Shown: positions 24,868 through 33,563, counted from the stretch's first letter. The stretch is DNA of 64,000 nt from Bin90 sp965214635 (GCA_965214635.1 OZ243964.1:1860001-1924000); one strand, 5' to 3'. The notes: generated by a model from the sequence alone, not told the origin. Made by a program: numbers and translations.

Positions 24868-26487
24868 CTAGAACTCGGTTCTCATAGGGTTGAACATGCA
24901 GCCGTCGACGAATATGTCGAAGAAGTCGGGGGTGGTCTCAAGCTCGATGTGCTCTATTTGCAGGACGAGTCGCTCGATGCGGCGGCGGAGGGCGGCGGAT
25001 AGCAGCATTATGGTTGCGCCCTCGAGCGATGCGTTGCCCACCTTGACGATGCGCTCGGGCGGGAGGTTCGCCACGAACCCGATGTTGACGGCGTTCTGCA
25101 CATCTATGTAGTTGGCGAACCCGCCGGCGAGGTAGAGCTGTTTCACGCCATCGAGCGGCACGCCGTAGTTGCGCAGGGCGATGTACTGCCCGGCGTAGTT
25201 TGCGGACTTCGCTTGCGCCAGTGCGCTGATGTCGGCGCGTGTGAGCGCCATTCCCGCATCGGGCGCAAATTGGAACTCGGATTCCCCGTTGCGAAACACA
25301 CCCAGTTCGTTCATTTCGTGGGTGCGGCGCAGTTCGGCGAGCAAGTCCACCAGCCCAGAGCCGCAGATGCCCTGTGCAGGCGCACCGCCGATGGTGCGAT
25401 ATGCCACGCCGTCCGCACCGAGCGACACGGACTCCACAGCGCCATCGTAGCCGGGCATGCCGTGCCGCACCTGCCCACCCTCGAACGCAGGCCCAGCCGG
25501 GCAAGACGCCGCTACCAGCCTGTGGCGGTTGCCAAGCACCACTTCCGTGTTCGTCCCCACATCTACGAGCATCACCACATCGTCCTGCTCATCCATGCCG
25601 ACAGCGAGCATATCCGCTGCGACATCGGCGCCCACATGCGACCCGATGAGCGGCCCGCTGTACACATTGGCGGCGGGGAACACGCGCAGCCCAGCATCGC
25701 GCGCCTTGATGTTCAGCGCGGTGGTCTGTCGCCTGCCTGCCAGCAGGTCTAGCTCGGTTACGGACTTGTAGGGCTTTTCGCCGATGGGCTGAACATCGTA
25801 GCCGAAGAATATGTCGCGCATGGTGGCGTTGCCCACGACCACGACTTCGTATATGCGGCGGCGGTGGAAGTTCAGGTGGCGGCAGAGTTCGCCGATTTCA
25901 AAGTTGACGGCGGAGAGCATCACCTGTCGCAGCTCGCCCGGATACGCCCCGCCGTCGTAAGAGATGCGGTGCATTATGTCGCTGCCGCCGAAGCGCTGGG
26001 GGTTCTCGAAGGACGCCGTTCCCAGCGATTCGCCGCTCTCCAAGTCGAGCAGGTTCAGCACCACGGTGGTCGTCCCCACATCTATCGCCACGCCATATAC
26101 CTGCCCCCGATAGTCGTCGATACGGGTGCCGTTGAAGAACACGCCATCCCCGATGCGGTGTGTGGCAGGCTGGATGTCGATGCGGCGGCGCACTCCCTGC
26201 GTCAGGATGCGGGGCTGACGGCGCAGCACAGCGAACTCCACGCCGGCGGCGGTGTCGGCAATTTGCGCTTGGCAGGCTAGGCGGTATCCGCTGCCGAGGA
26301 AGCGTTCGGCGTCGGTGGGCGGCGATAGGGCGTCCATCCCCCTGCGTATCTCGACGATGCACTCGTGGCACTCGCCGGTTCTGCCGCACGAAGTGGGGAC
26401 GCGGACGCGCAGTGCATCAGCGTAGTCGAAGATGCTCTCGCCAACGGTGGATGGCAGCGTCATGCGATCGTAGTACAGGGGAGCCAT
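24868..26487 (-). CDS. Corrinoid-protein reductive activator (RACo/RamA-like: 2Fe-2S ferredoxin domain plus ASKHA ATPase)
   Basis: The 539-residue protein begins with a ferredoxin-like domain with cysteines in C-x5-C-x2-C (CGRTGECHEC) and a fourth in RLACQ. It then has an actin/hexokinase-type ATPase domain: VYGVAIDVGTTTVVLNLLD for phosphate binding, VVGNATM, and MLVDVGTNTEVVLG. Proteins of this type reduce inactive Co(II) corrinoid to Co(I) with ATP, reactivating methyltransferases. No corrinoid protein or methyltransferase lies in the window, so the partner is unknown. A TGTTAAAAT promoter element ends 6 bases before the ATG, which implies a leaderless message. The D-hydroxyacid dehydrogenase gene follows. 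Confidence 0.88.
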   Translation of the reverse strand: MAPLYYDRMTLPSTVGESIFDYADALRVRVPTSCGRTGECHECIVEIRRGMDALSPPTDAERFLGSGYRLACQAQIADTAAGVEFAVLRRQPRILTQGVRRRIDIQPATHRIGDGVFFNGTRIDDYRGQVYGVAIDVGTTTVVLNLLDLESGESLGTASFENPQRFGGSDIMHRISYDGGAYPGELRQVMLSAVNFEIGELCRHLNFHRRRIYEVVVVGNATMRDIFFGYDVQPIGEKPYKSVTELDLLAGRRQTTALNIKARDAGLRVFPAANVYSGPLIGSHVGADVAADMLAVGMDEQDDVVMLVDVGTNTEVVLGNRHRLVAASCPAGPAFEGGQVRHGMPGYDGAVESVSLGADGVAYRTIGGAPAQGICGSGLVDLLAELRRTHEMNELGVFRNGESEFQFAPDAGMALTRADISALAQAKSANYAGQYIALRNYGVPLDGVKQLYLAGGFANYIDVQNAVNIGFVANLPPERIVKVGNASLEGATIMLLSAALRRRIERLVLQIEHIELETTPDFFDIFVDGCMFNPMRTEF

Positions 26488-26493
26488 GCGTGT

Positions 26494-26502
26494 ATTTTAA
26501 CA
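26494..26502 (-). promoter_or_regulatory. Extended -10 promoter for a leaderless mRNA
   Basis: On the minus strand TGT precedes TAAAAT (hexamer at 26494-26499). The hexamer ends 6 bases before the A of the activator's ATG at 26487, so transcription should start at or within a base or two of the start codon. There is no ribosome-binding site in between. Confidence 0.5.
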
Positions 26503-26765
26503 CGAATGCGCGTCAACAACCTGCGATGTTATGCAGCTTGCCGGAGCGATTGCGTTCTATGTTGCATCTTGCATCGCACTCACGGCACGCCGAGAACAGC
26601 TCCGCAGCCCATTGTGGTTGCCAGCGGTGCGACAATGTTTTAGACTTTACCCACACAGACACAGGATGAAGGCTGTCGGTTGGCGGTGTTCACCCTGCGA
26701 CAGGGATTCAAGAACTGCAATCATTTATGAGCGAGTGAGTTATAAGTGAGTTAGGAGAAGATACG

Positions 26766-27284
26766 ATGCCAGAACGCACAGGAGTATTCGCCGCAGGTGA
26801 TAACCCGCTGACGCTGCTGGGACACGAGGTAACGGTTGGTCAGCAGGCGCCGAACTTCACGCTGTCCGGCGCAGGTCTCAAGAGCCTGTCGCTGGACGAT
26901 TTCGCCGGCAAGGTGAAGATTATTGCATCAGTGCCGTCGCTGGACACTGGCGTGTGCAGCGATGAGACGCAGAAGTTCAACGCCCTTGCCGATTCGCTGC
27001 CTGACGATGTGGCGATAGTAACCGTCAGCATGGATTTGCCGTTTGCGCAGGCACGCTGGTGCGGTGCTCACGAGGTGGACAAGGTGGAAACCGGGTCTGA
27101 CTTCAAAGACCGCGAGTTCGGGCACGGCTACGGTGTGCTGGTCAAGGAAAACGGACTGCTGGCGCGCGCCGTGTTCGTGCTGGACAAGGACAACATCGTC
27201 CGCCATGTGGAGTATGTGCCACAGATAGCGCAACTCCCGGATTTCGACGCTGCGATGGCTGCGGCGCAAGAGGCGGCAGGGTAA
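26766..27284 (+). CDS. tpx: Thiol peroxidase (atypical 2-Cys peroxiredoxin)
   Basis: The 172-residue protein matches Tpx in length and motif: SVPSLDTGVC64SDETQKFN carries the peroxidatic cysteine and LPFAQARWC99G the resolving cysteine, the spacing of the intramolecular disulfide in Escherichia coli Tpx (Cys61/Cys95). It reduces hydrogen and organic peroxides with thioredoxin in the cytoplasm. A TTAGGAGAAG ribosome-binding site precedes the ATG. It is convergent with the phosphoesterase gene. Confidence 0.95.
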   Translation: MPERTGVFAAGDNPLTLLGHEVTVGQQAPNFTLSGAGLKSLSLDDFAGKVKIIASVPSLDTGVCSDETQKFNALADSLPDDVAIVTVSMDLPFAQARWCGAHEVDKVETGSDFKDREFGHGYGVLVKENGLLARAVFVLDKDNIVRHVEYVPQIAQLPDFDAAMAAAQEAAG

Positions 27285-27308
27285 GCAGGCGGCTAGTTCG
27301 TCAGACAG

Positions 27309-27356
27309 AGCAGGCAGGGCGGCATCTCCACACCAAACGGGGATACGCCGTCCTGC
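27309..27356. terminator. Possible bidirectional hairpin between tpx and the phosphoesterase gene
   Basis: AGCAGG (27309) pairs with CCTGCT (27351), and the inner parts (GGCGGCATCTCC with GGGGATACGCC) pair with interruptions. There is no clear U-run on either side, so termination is uncertain. Confidence 0.3.
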
Positions 27357-27379
27357 TAGTCTTGCGCTGCGACACGCCT

Positions 27380-27952
27380 CTATTCGCGCCGCAAATCTAG
27401 GGACAGGGCTTCGCATGGGTTCGGGCGACCGGGAGTTTCGCCCAGCGGGATGATCTCGGCGTGCAGGCGCTTGGGGGTCAGCTCAAGCAGCCCAACGCCG
27501 CCCAAGCGCAGCTCCTTGTGGCGGGGGAATGTGATGCTGCCGCTGTTGAGCACCACCACGCCGTCGCGCTCGAACAGCGATTCCTGATGCGTGTGCCCGG
27601 CGGTTATGACATCCAACGGGCGGCTGCCGTTTGCGGCGGGGAACATGCGCTGCAACTCCGACATCGGGCGATGTTCTCCCTCTAGGCTGTGTATCATTCC
27701 GATGCGCCAGCCCTCTACCTCGAGCGTCTGCACCTCTTTGGTGCGCCTGTCGTCATACACATCGTTGTTGCCGGTGGCGCACACGACCGGAGCGAACTGC
27801 TCGAGCCAGTCCAGCACCCGCGTGAATATGAGGTCGCCGTTGTGCAGTATCAGGTCCATGGATGCGAAAAACTCGGACGGCTCTGGCCCCAGCTCATCAA
27901 GGTCTCGAATGATATTAGGCAAATGCGTGTCTGTTAGCAGTCCAATTTTCAT
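27380..27952 (-). CDS. YfcE/MJ0936-type metallophosphoesterase
   Basis: The 190-residue protein carries the calcineurin-like motifs in order: D-T-H (LLTDTHLPN), HNGDL, a GNND motif (CATGNNDVYD), H (MIHSLEG) and a GHTH variant (ITAGHTHQES). This small group hydrolyses phosphodiesters using two metal ions. The natural substrate is not known. I chose the start at 27952 because the DTH strand begins there; the frame is open further upstream but that part does not look coding. Confidence 0.88.
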   Translation of the reverse strand: MKIGLLTDTHLPNIIRDLDELGPEPSEFFASMDLILHNGDLIFTRVLDWLEQFAPVVCATGNNDVYDDRRTKEVQTLEVEGWRIGMIHSLEGEHRPMSELQRMFPAANGSRPLDVITAGHTHQESLFERDGVVVLNSGSITFPRHKELRLGGVGLLELTPKRLHAEIIPLGETPGRPNPCEALSLDLRRE

Positions 27953-28246
27953 AGTTCGGCGTTTTCGTTCTCTTCCTAAATTAGGGTTTCCCAATCCTAT
28001 CCCGCCCCACCCCCGTTCTTTGGTTCGTTGACCAAAAGCGCTCGTATCTGCTATATTTGCGCCGACTTTTATTGTAACCGCTGCCACTCGATTTTCAACC
28101 GATTAATCACGCCGCCGCCCATGCGAGAATGGAGGAATGGGCGGGATGCTGAAAAGTCTGCTCCCTTACGGGGGGAAGATTTGGGGGGATGAGATCGCTG
28201 TGTGGCGAGCCGTCGAGTAATAGATATTAACAACAAGGAGCAACTA

Positions 28247-29440
28247 ATGCCGCAGCGCAGAGAAGCCGCTATCGTGGGCATCCACGAGTATCCGATCAGG
28301 GTCGTTGGGCCGGGCACGAGCGCACTGCAAATCAAAGCCGCATCCGCAATCAAGGCGCTTGAGGATGCGGGGCTGTCCGCATCGGACATCGACGCCGTCT
28401 ATGACACGGGCACGCATCAGGGCATCGGCGGACTTGGCATCTCCGAGTACCTCGGGCTGAAGCCCAGTGTCATAGACACCACAGCCGTGGGCGGCACTTC
28501 CTACGAGTTCCAAGCCAACCACGCTGCCAAGATGATTGCTGCAGGCAAGTGCAATGTGGCGCTGCTCACATACGGCTCTACGGCGCACTCAGACCGCCGC
28601 AACATCGGCACCGCAGGCGCAGCCGGACTGGGACAAGCCACGCCCGCATCCAACATGGAAGATTCGTGGGGGCAGACGCTCATCGCCAACTACGGCATGG
28701 TCAAGACGCGCCACAAGCACCAGTACGGCACGACCGACGAACAGTTCGCCGAAATCTCGGTGGTAACGCGCCGCCACGCTATGCGAAACCCGGAGGCGGT
28801 CAAGGCGATGACCGACCTGCAGTTCGTGGGCGTGAACGAAATCACCGTCGAGGATGTGCTGGACTCGCGCGTGATAGCGCACCCGCTGCACCTGCTCGAG
28901 TGCTGCATGATTTCGGACGGCGGGGGCGCGGTGCTCATCGCATCGCCAGAGGTTGCTGCCAACTGTCGCAAGAAGCCCGTGTGGATTATCGGTACGGGCG
29001 AAGCGACCAAGTACCGCGAGAACGGCGGCGACATCACCGTGAGCGCGGGCGCTCAGTCCGGCCCCGTCGCCTTTGCGGACGCAGGCGTGTCGCCCGACGA
29101 GATAGATGTGCTGATGGCGTACGACTCGTTCTCGATAACCGTGATGTGCCTCATAGAAGACCTCGGGTTCTGCGAGAAGGGCGAGGGCGGCGCTTGGGTT
29201 AGCCAACGGCATCTGGGCTTTGACGACCCGCGCGGCCCTGCGCTGAACACCGACGGCGGCGGGTTGTCATCCAACCATCCGGGCGAGCGCGGCATATTCT
29301 TGCTGTTCGAGTCGGCGCGGCAGCTGCGCGGCGAATCCACGGCGCAAGTCCAAGACCCCAAACTCGCCGTGGCGGTGGGCAACGGCGGAATGCTCGGCTC
29401 GCGCCATGCGACCGGCGTTACCATCCTCGCCGCCGACTAG
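28247..29440 (+). CDS. Thiolase-fold protein of the SCP-x/lipid-transfer (Ltp2-like) type
   Basis: The 397-residue protein follows the thiolase fold: REAAIVGIHEYPIR, EDAGLSASDIDAVYDTG, AAKMIAAGKCNVALLTYGS and the C-terminal GGLSSNHPGERGIF and VGNGGMLG segments. At the place of the nucleophilic cysteine in true thiolases I see only GGTSYEFQANHAAKM, with no cysteine. The gene for a DUF35 OB-fold protein follows after 94 bases. Thiolase-DUF35 pairs act in beta-ketoacyl chemistry or, as with Ltp2, in retro-aldol cleavage of side chains. The missing cysteine favours a role other than classical thiolysis. The ATG at 28247 has an AAGGAG site. Confidence 0.85.
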   Translation: MPQRREAAIVGIHEYPIRVVGPGTSALQIKAASAIKALEDAGLSASDIDAVYDTGTHQGIGGLGISEYLGLKPSVIDTTAVGGTSYEFQANHAAKMIAAGKCNVALLTYGSTAHSDRRNIGTAGAAGLGQATPASNMEDSWGQTLIANYGMVKTRHKHQYGTTDEQFAEISVVTRRHAMRNPEAVKAMTDLQFVGVNEITVEDVLDSRVIAHPLHLLECCMISDGGGAVLIASPEVAANCRKKPVWIIGTGEATKYRENGGDITVSAGAQSGPVAFADAGVSPDEIDVLMAYDSFSITVMCLIEDLGFCEKGEGGAWVSQRHLGFDDPRGPALNTDGGGLSSNHPGERGIFLLFESARQLRGESTAQVQDPKLAVAVGNGGMLGSRHATGVTILAAD

Positions 29441-29534
29441 CCGCACACATCCGTCTGATAGATTCGACGACCGATTTCAAGAACGGCGTCCGCACCAGAG
29501 ACGCCCGTATCATTCATTTTTAGGAGACCGAACA

Positions 29535-29951
29535 ATGGCAGGGCAGCGACCACTCCCCCGATTCCCCGAGCCGGACACCGAGCCATTTTGGGAAGCCACG
29601 AAGCGCCACGAGCTGACCTATCAGGTCTGCAACAGCAGCGGCGAAGTGGTGTTCTACCCGCGCAGGTACTGCCTCGAATGCGGCGGCGACGACCTAAGCT
29701 GGCGCACATCCAAGGGCGAGGGCACGGTGTACACCTACAGCGTGGTGATGCAGAGCCGACACCCCGCATTCGCCGACATCGGCCCGTACGCTGTGGCGTA
29801 TGTGGACTTGGACGAAGGCTTCCGCATTATGACCAACATCGTGGGCATAGACAACCCGGTTACCGACATCACCTGCGGCATGCGCGTCAAGGTGCGCTGG
29901 GAAGACCAAGGTGAGGGCGAAGTGTCCCTGCCGATGTTCGAGCCTGCATAA
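29535..29951 (+). CDS. DUF35 OB-fold/zinc-ribbon partner of the thiolase-like protein
   Basis: The 138-residue protein has an N-terminal helix, a rubredoxin-like zinc ribbon and an OB fold (GTVYTYSVVMQ...PYAVAYVDLDEGFRIMTNIVG). The ribbon normally has four cysteines, C-x2-C and C-x2-C. Here the second pair is intact (YCLECGG) but the first reads V-C-N-S-S-G, with the second cysteine replaced by serine, so metal binding is doubtful. DUF35 proteins bring acyl-CoA to thiolase-fold partners. The ATG at 29535 has AGGAGA upstream and follows the thiolase gene by 94 bases. Confidence 0.9.
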   Translation: MAGQRPLPRFPEPDTEPFWEATKRHELTYQVCNSSGEVVFYPRRYCLECGGDDLSWRTSKGEGTVYTYSVVMQSRHPAFADIGPYAVAYVDLDEGFRIMTNIVGIDNPVTDITCGMRVKVRWEDQGEGEVSLPMFEPA

Positions 29952-30372
29952 CAATCCAAAATTGAGATATGGGCGTGGACTGCGCAAGAGATCTCTTTCC
30001 TTGTGAGAGATGGCAAGGTAAACGCAGGCGCTACTTGCCCCCGGCTGTGGGGGGAGCACACTAGGGAGCGCATGAACGGCGAAAATCCATCGACGCAGCA
30101 TCGTGTGCTGACGCCATCGGCTCATATTTGGTAAAATACTTGTGTTCGTCCGCTGCGCCGTTCAGGTTTGGCGTGTGCAGGCATAGTCTTGGCGCCGCCA
30201 GCCGGTTGCGGGCGCTAGGCATATGGTGCGTGCAGCGAAGCCGCAAGCCATACCCTCAGCAGGGCGAGAACGGGGTAATATCCTCTCCGGTAATCTTTAA
30301 CTTCCATCCATATTACAAAAATCACGCATAACACAACGGAATGAGCCGAAGATAACAGGGAGTGCTACGAAA
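29952..30372 (+). promoter_or_regulatory. Long leader and promoter of the transketolase-like gene
   Basis: This 421-base gap has no convincing gene. An extended -10 element TGGTAAAAT (hexamer 30132-30137) would give a leader of about 230 bases. The leader has GC-rich inverted stretches (for example GCGCC near 30191 with GGGCGC near 30209) but no match to riboswitch cores that I know, including TPP, cobalamin, glycine, SAM and THF. It may hold an unrecognised structured RNA. Confidence 0.4.
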
Positions 30373-32931
30373 ATGGCAAACGCCAATGGAACAATGACCA
30401 CCATCAATCGTATTGCGCTGTCTAGCAGCGTATCAGACATGCCGGTGGAGCTGCCGGACTACGATGCGAGCCGCTTTGAGGAAGTGGGCTTTCTCACGGC
30501 GATGACGCTGGTGCTGCTGGGCAACTACTCGCAGACGGGGCACTTCGGCGGACCGCTCGCATACACGCCGTACACCGTGGCGATGCATCTCGCAGGGCCC
30601 GAGAACGGCGGGCTGCGCTTCGACTACCGCCGCCCGAAGCACCCCTACGCCGACCGCTTCATGCTCGCTGGCGGGCACAATGCGCCGGTAACCTATGCGC
30701 TGTGGATGATTATGGGCGAGGCGCTGGCGCGCAAGCACGCCAAGACGGGCGACCCGCGCTACGCCGTAGACCACACGCAGGGGATGCTCTCCATAGACTG
30801 CCTCGGCTTTCGGCGCGGCAGAGGCGCACTCGCAACGCTGCTCGACGACTACAACCTCGCCGATGCGCCCGAGATGGCGCAGGCGAAGATACGCGGCATC
30901 CGCTCCCTCGCGGGCCACTCCGAGACAACCGACCTGACCAACGATGTGAACGGCGGGCCGTCGGGCATCGGCATCGCCACCGCCGCCGGCAAAGCCGCAT
31001 TTTGGGACATGATGGGCGCGCCCGACAGCCTGAAGGTTATGGCTATCGAGGGCGAGTTCGCCATGACATCGGGGCATTCCCAAGAGATGAAGACCCAAGC
31101 CGTGGCGCAGCAGGTGGGCAAGCGCCTGCGCATTATGCTCTCGTACAACAACGCCGGCATCGACGACGAGCTGATTGGCGGCGTCATCCAGCCGCAGTAC
31201 GACGCATACCGCATCGAAGACCAGTGGGCGGCATACGGCTGGAATGTGTTCGGGCTGGAAAATGGGAATGATTACGCTCAAGTGATGGGCGTCCTTAAGG
31301 CGATGGAAGACTGGGATCCGACCGACGACCGCCCGATGATTGTGGTGGGGCGCACAGTGAAGGGCTGGTGGCCCGGCGCAGTGAACGGGAACATCCCCGG
31401 CTACGGCGACCAGATTATCAGCTACGCCAGCCATCCGTACGGCTTCCCCTTCAACGGCGACTACTTCCAAGCGCTCGCCTCCACCTTTGAGCAGCGCTTC
31501 GGGATAGAGTTCGAGGGCATACGCGGCGATGCTGCAATCGACACGCGCGAGCGGCTGCTGCAGTTCAAGCGCAACATAGACGCCGCCCTGTCGGTGCTCG
31601 AACGCGACGGCTTGGGAGACTGGCTTGCCGACCGGCTCGTGGAAATCGGAGACAGCGTGAGCGATGACCTGCCGCTTCGCATCGACCGCAGCCGCGACCC
31701 GTTCCTAGACGAGCGGCTCAAAGTGGAGAACCTGCCGGTTGAGCCGCAGTCGGTGAACATCGAGAACCCCGTGTCCGGCGAGGAGAAGCAGGTCGGGATA
31801 AAGCTCTTCGAAGAGCCGGGCAATGTGCGCGGCACAAGGCGCGCCATATCCGAAGTCGCCAAGTACATGAACTATGTAACCGAAAACCGCTTCGTCATCG
31901 TGGCGGCAGACCTCGCCGAATCCATAAATGTGGAACACGGCGGGCTTTGGGGGCACTATGACCCGGTTCACAACCCGAGCGGGACGCGCCTGAAAGCCGC
32001 CATCCAAGAGGCGGGGAATGTGTCCACCGCTGTGGGCTTCGTGGGGCAGTCGGCGGCGCTAGACCCGAGCGAGCATGTGGGCGTGTGGGCGCTCAGCGGC
32101 ACATACGGGGCGTTCACGCCGCTGATGTACCTGCCGGCGCGCGTGTGGAGTCAGCAGAACCAAGACAGCCCGTTCCGCGTGGGCGTGCTGAATGTGCTTG
32201 CGGGGCACTCCGGCCCGGAGACGGCGGCGGACGCGCGCACGCACTTCGGCATCTTTGCCCCGCAGGTGTGGAAGCTCTTCCCGCGCGGACAGGTAATCAC
32301 GCTCAGCTTCTGGGACTACAACGATGTTGCGCCGGGATACTTCGCCGCCGCCGAAATCGCAGCGCGCGACCCCAAGGTGGGCATCATCGTGCTGGAAGTG
32401 GCGCGCCCGGACTTCCCCGTGGCAGACCGCAGCGAGTTTGCAGACAGCGACCTAACCGCCGCCGCAAAGGGCTTCTATGTCATCAAGGACTTCGCCCCCG
32501 ACAAGCCGAAGCAGGGCTATGTCATCGTGCAAGGCTCATCGTCCACGGTCAACTTGGTGTCCGCACTGCCGCGCCTAGATGCGGACGGCGTGAATGTCAA
32601 GGTCATAGCCGCCATCAGCGAAGAACTCTTCCGCCGCCAGCCCAAGGAATACCAAGATGCGGTGCTGCCGCCGGAGGCGATATATGACATGGCGGTTGTG
32701 TCCACCGGCACGCGTCGCATGTGGCCCGTACAGAACGCAGGCCCGCTCACCGACGAATACTCGCTGGTGTCCGACTGGCACAACGAATGGCTCACCGGCG
32801 GGACGGAGGCGGATGTCATCGCAGAGGCGCACTTGGACGCAGAATCTATCTACAACGGCATAAAGCGTTTCGCCCTAGACCACGACGAGCGCATCAGTCG
32901 CCAATCTGCGCTGGTGTCAGCGTTGCAGTAG
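30373..32931 (+). CDS. Transketolase-family thiamine diphosphate enzyme
   Basis: The 852-residue protein has the three domains of transketolases: an N-terminal ThDP-binding part with GHFGGPLAYTPYTVAMHL and FMLAGGHNAPVTYALW, a middle pyrimidine-binding part (about 500-690, with FVIVAADLAESINV and LAGHSGPETAADARTHFG) and a C-terminal part. The ThDP/Mg motif usually reads GDG...NN; here it is E226-G-E...N259-N260, so the metal-binding Asp is replaced by Glu. The HSETTDLTNDVNGGPSGIGIA stretch matches the loop over the cofactor. It is longer than TktA (about 665), so the substrate may differ from the classic pentose phosphates. AGGGAG precedes the ATG. Confidence 0.8.
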   Translation: MANANGTMTTINRIALSSSVSDMPVELPDYDASRFEEVGFLTAMTLVLLGNYSQTGHFGGPLAYTPYTVAMHLAGPENGGLRFDYRRPKHPYADRFMLAGGHNAPVTYALWMIMGEALARKHAKTGDPRYAVDHTQGMLSIDCLGFRRGRGALATLLDDYNLADAPEMAQAKIRGIRSLAGHSETTDLTNDVNGGPSGIGIATAAGKAAFWDMMGAPDSLKVMAIEGEFAMTSGHSQEMKTQAVAQQVGKRLRIMLSYNNAGIDDELIGGVIQPQYDAYRIEDQWAAYGWNVFGLENGNDYAQVMGVLKAMEDWDPTDDRPMIVVGRTVKGWWPGAVNGNIPGYGDQIISYASHPYGFPFNGDYFQALASTFEQRFGIEFEGIRGDAAIDTRERLLQFKRNIDAALSVLERDGLGDWLADRLVEIGDSVSDDLPLRIDRSRDPFLDERLKVENLPVEPQSVNIENPVSGEEKQVGIKLFEEPGNVRGTRRAISEVAKYMNYVTENRFVIVAADLAESINVEHGGLWGHYDPVHNPSGTRLKAAIQEAGNVSTAVGFVGQSAALDPSEHVGVWALSGTYGAFTPLMYLPARVWSQQNQDSPFRVGVLNVLAGHSGPETAADARTHFGIFAPQVWKLFPRGQVITLSFWDYNDVAPGYFAAAEIAARDPKVGIIVLEVARPDFPVADRSEFADSDLTAAAKGFYVIKDFAPDKPKQGYVIVQGSSSTVNLVSALPRLDADGVNVKVIAAISEELFRRQPKEYQDAVLPPEAIYDMAVVSTGTRRMWPVQNAGPLTDEYSLVSDWHNEWLTGGTEADVIAEAHLDAESIYNGIKRFALDHDERISRQSALVSALQ

Positions 32932-32980
32932 CGCTTTTCGGGATATAGCGAGCGGGTTACGGCTGCCAAAAGTTCACTTG

Positions 32981-33020
32981 CCCCGTCTGAATGCAGTTTG
33001 CGAATTGTGTTCAGGCGGGG
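32981..33020 (+). terminator. Hairpin after the transketolase-like gene
   Basis: Arms 32981-32991 (CCCCGTCTGAA) and 33010-33020 (TTCAGGCGGGG) pair over 11 bases with one G-U. It lies 50 bases after the stop codon. No U-run follows, so it may be an mRNA 3' end stabiliser or a weak terminator. Confidence 0.5.
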
Positions 33021-33079
33021 CGAATTGCGTGGAATCGGGCGAAAATGCTACACATTTCAGGGGAGAATTAGTATATACT

Positions 33080-33088
33080 TGGTATACA
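33080..33088 (+). promoter_or_regulatory. Likely tmRNA promoter (extended -10)
   Basis: TGG followed by TATACA (33083-33088) ends 10 bases before the first base of mature tmRNA at 33099, a suitable distance for a start at or near the mature 5' end. No good -35 box is visible. Confidence 0.5.
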
Positions 33089-33098
33089 CAGAGATTGT

Positions 33099-33453
33099 GG
33101 GGACGCGCGGGTTCGACAGGGGACGGTCTCTGCGGGATTGCAGGCCGAGGCGCCACGCACCTCGTTAAAAGTGGCAAAAACACAACTGGCAACTCACAAG
33201 AGTACGCCCTAGCCGCCTAACCGCGGCTACATCCGCCGCTTCTTCCCCCCGAGAGGGGCGAGCGGGTGCCATATCATCGGGGGAAAGCCCGAGCGACGCC
33301 GATACCGAAGGGCTTACCCATCGGCTGGCGCTTTGCAAGTTCCCCGTTGGCAGGGGCTTCGGAGCGCAAGACCAAACTGCCAACTATGCCTGTAGCACAT
33401 CCTAGCCGGAGTCTCTTCTGGACGGGGAGTTCGACCCTCCCCCGTCTCCACCA
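33099..33453 (+). ncRNA. ssrA: tmRNA (one-piece transfer-messenger RNA)
   Basis: The 5' end GGGGACG (33099-33105) pairs over 7 bases with CGTCTCC (33443-33449), followed by a discriminator A and an encoded CCA (33451-33453). GTTCGACAGG follows the 5' acceptor strand and GAGTTCGACCCTC forms the T arm, as in all tmRNAs. The tag frame ends at TAA 33218-33220 and reads (G)KNTTGNSQEYALAA, with the canonical YALAA degradation signal. The RNA rescues ribosomes on broken messages together with SmpB and tags the peptide for ClpXP. smpB is not in the window. At 355 bases the length is normal. Confidence 0.97.
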
Positions 33454-33480
33454 CTCACATCCACGAATGCCTCTTGCACC

Positions 33481-33516
33481 AAAAGCCTCCACAGCGCATG
33501 CCGTGGGGCTTTTTTC
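33481..33516 (+). terminator. Intrinsic terminator of tmRNA
   Basis: AAAGCC(T)CCAC (33482-33492) pairs with GTGGGGCTTT (33503-33512) with a single bulged T, and the stem runs into a T-tract. It lies 28 bases after the tmRNA CCA. Confidence 0.85.
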
Positions 33517-33563
33517 TTTTCCTGTGTAGCACTAGTGCTGGGTGATAATAACGCACACGCCAA

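Noticed and set aside
30191..30330. SRP RNA, RNase P RNA or riboswitch in the 29.9-30.4 kb gap
   Set aside because: None of their conserved core sequences could be found; only unspecific GC-rich pairing is present.
30433..31470. 345-codon frame antisense to the transketolase-like gene
   Set aside because: The sense strand has clear domains; the antisense product is His/Val/Arg-rich and matches no family.
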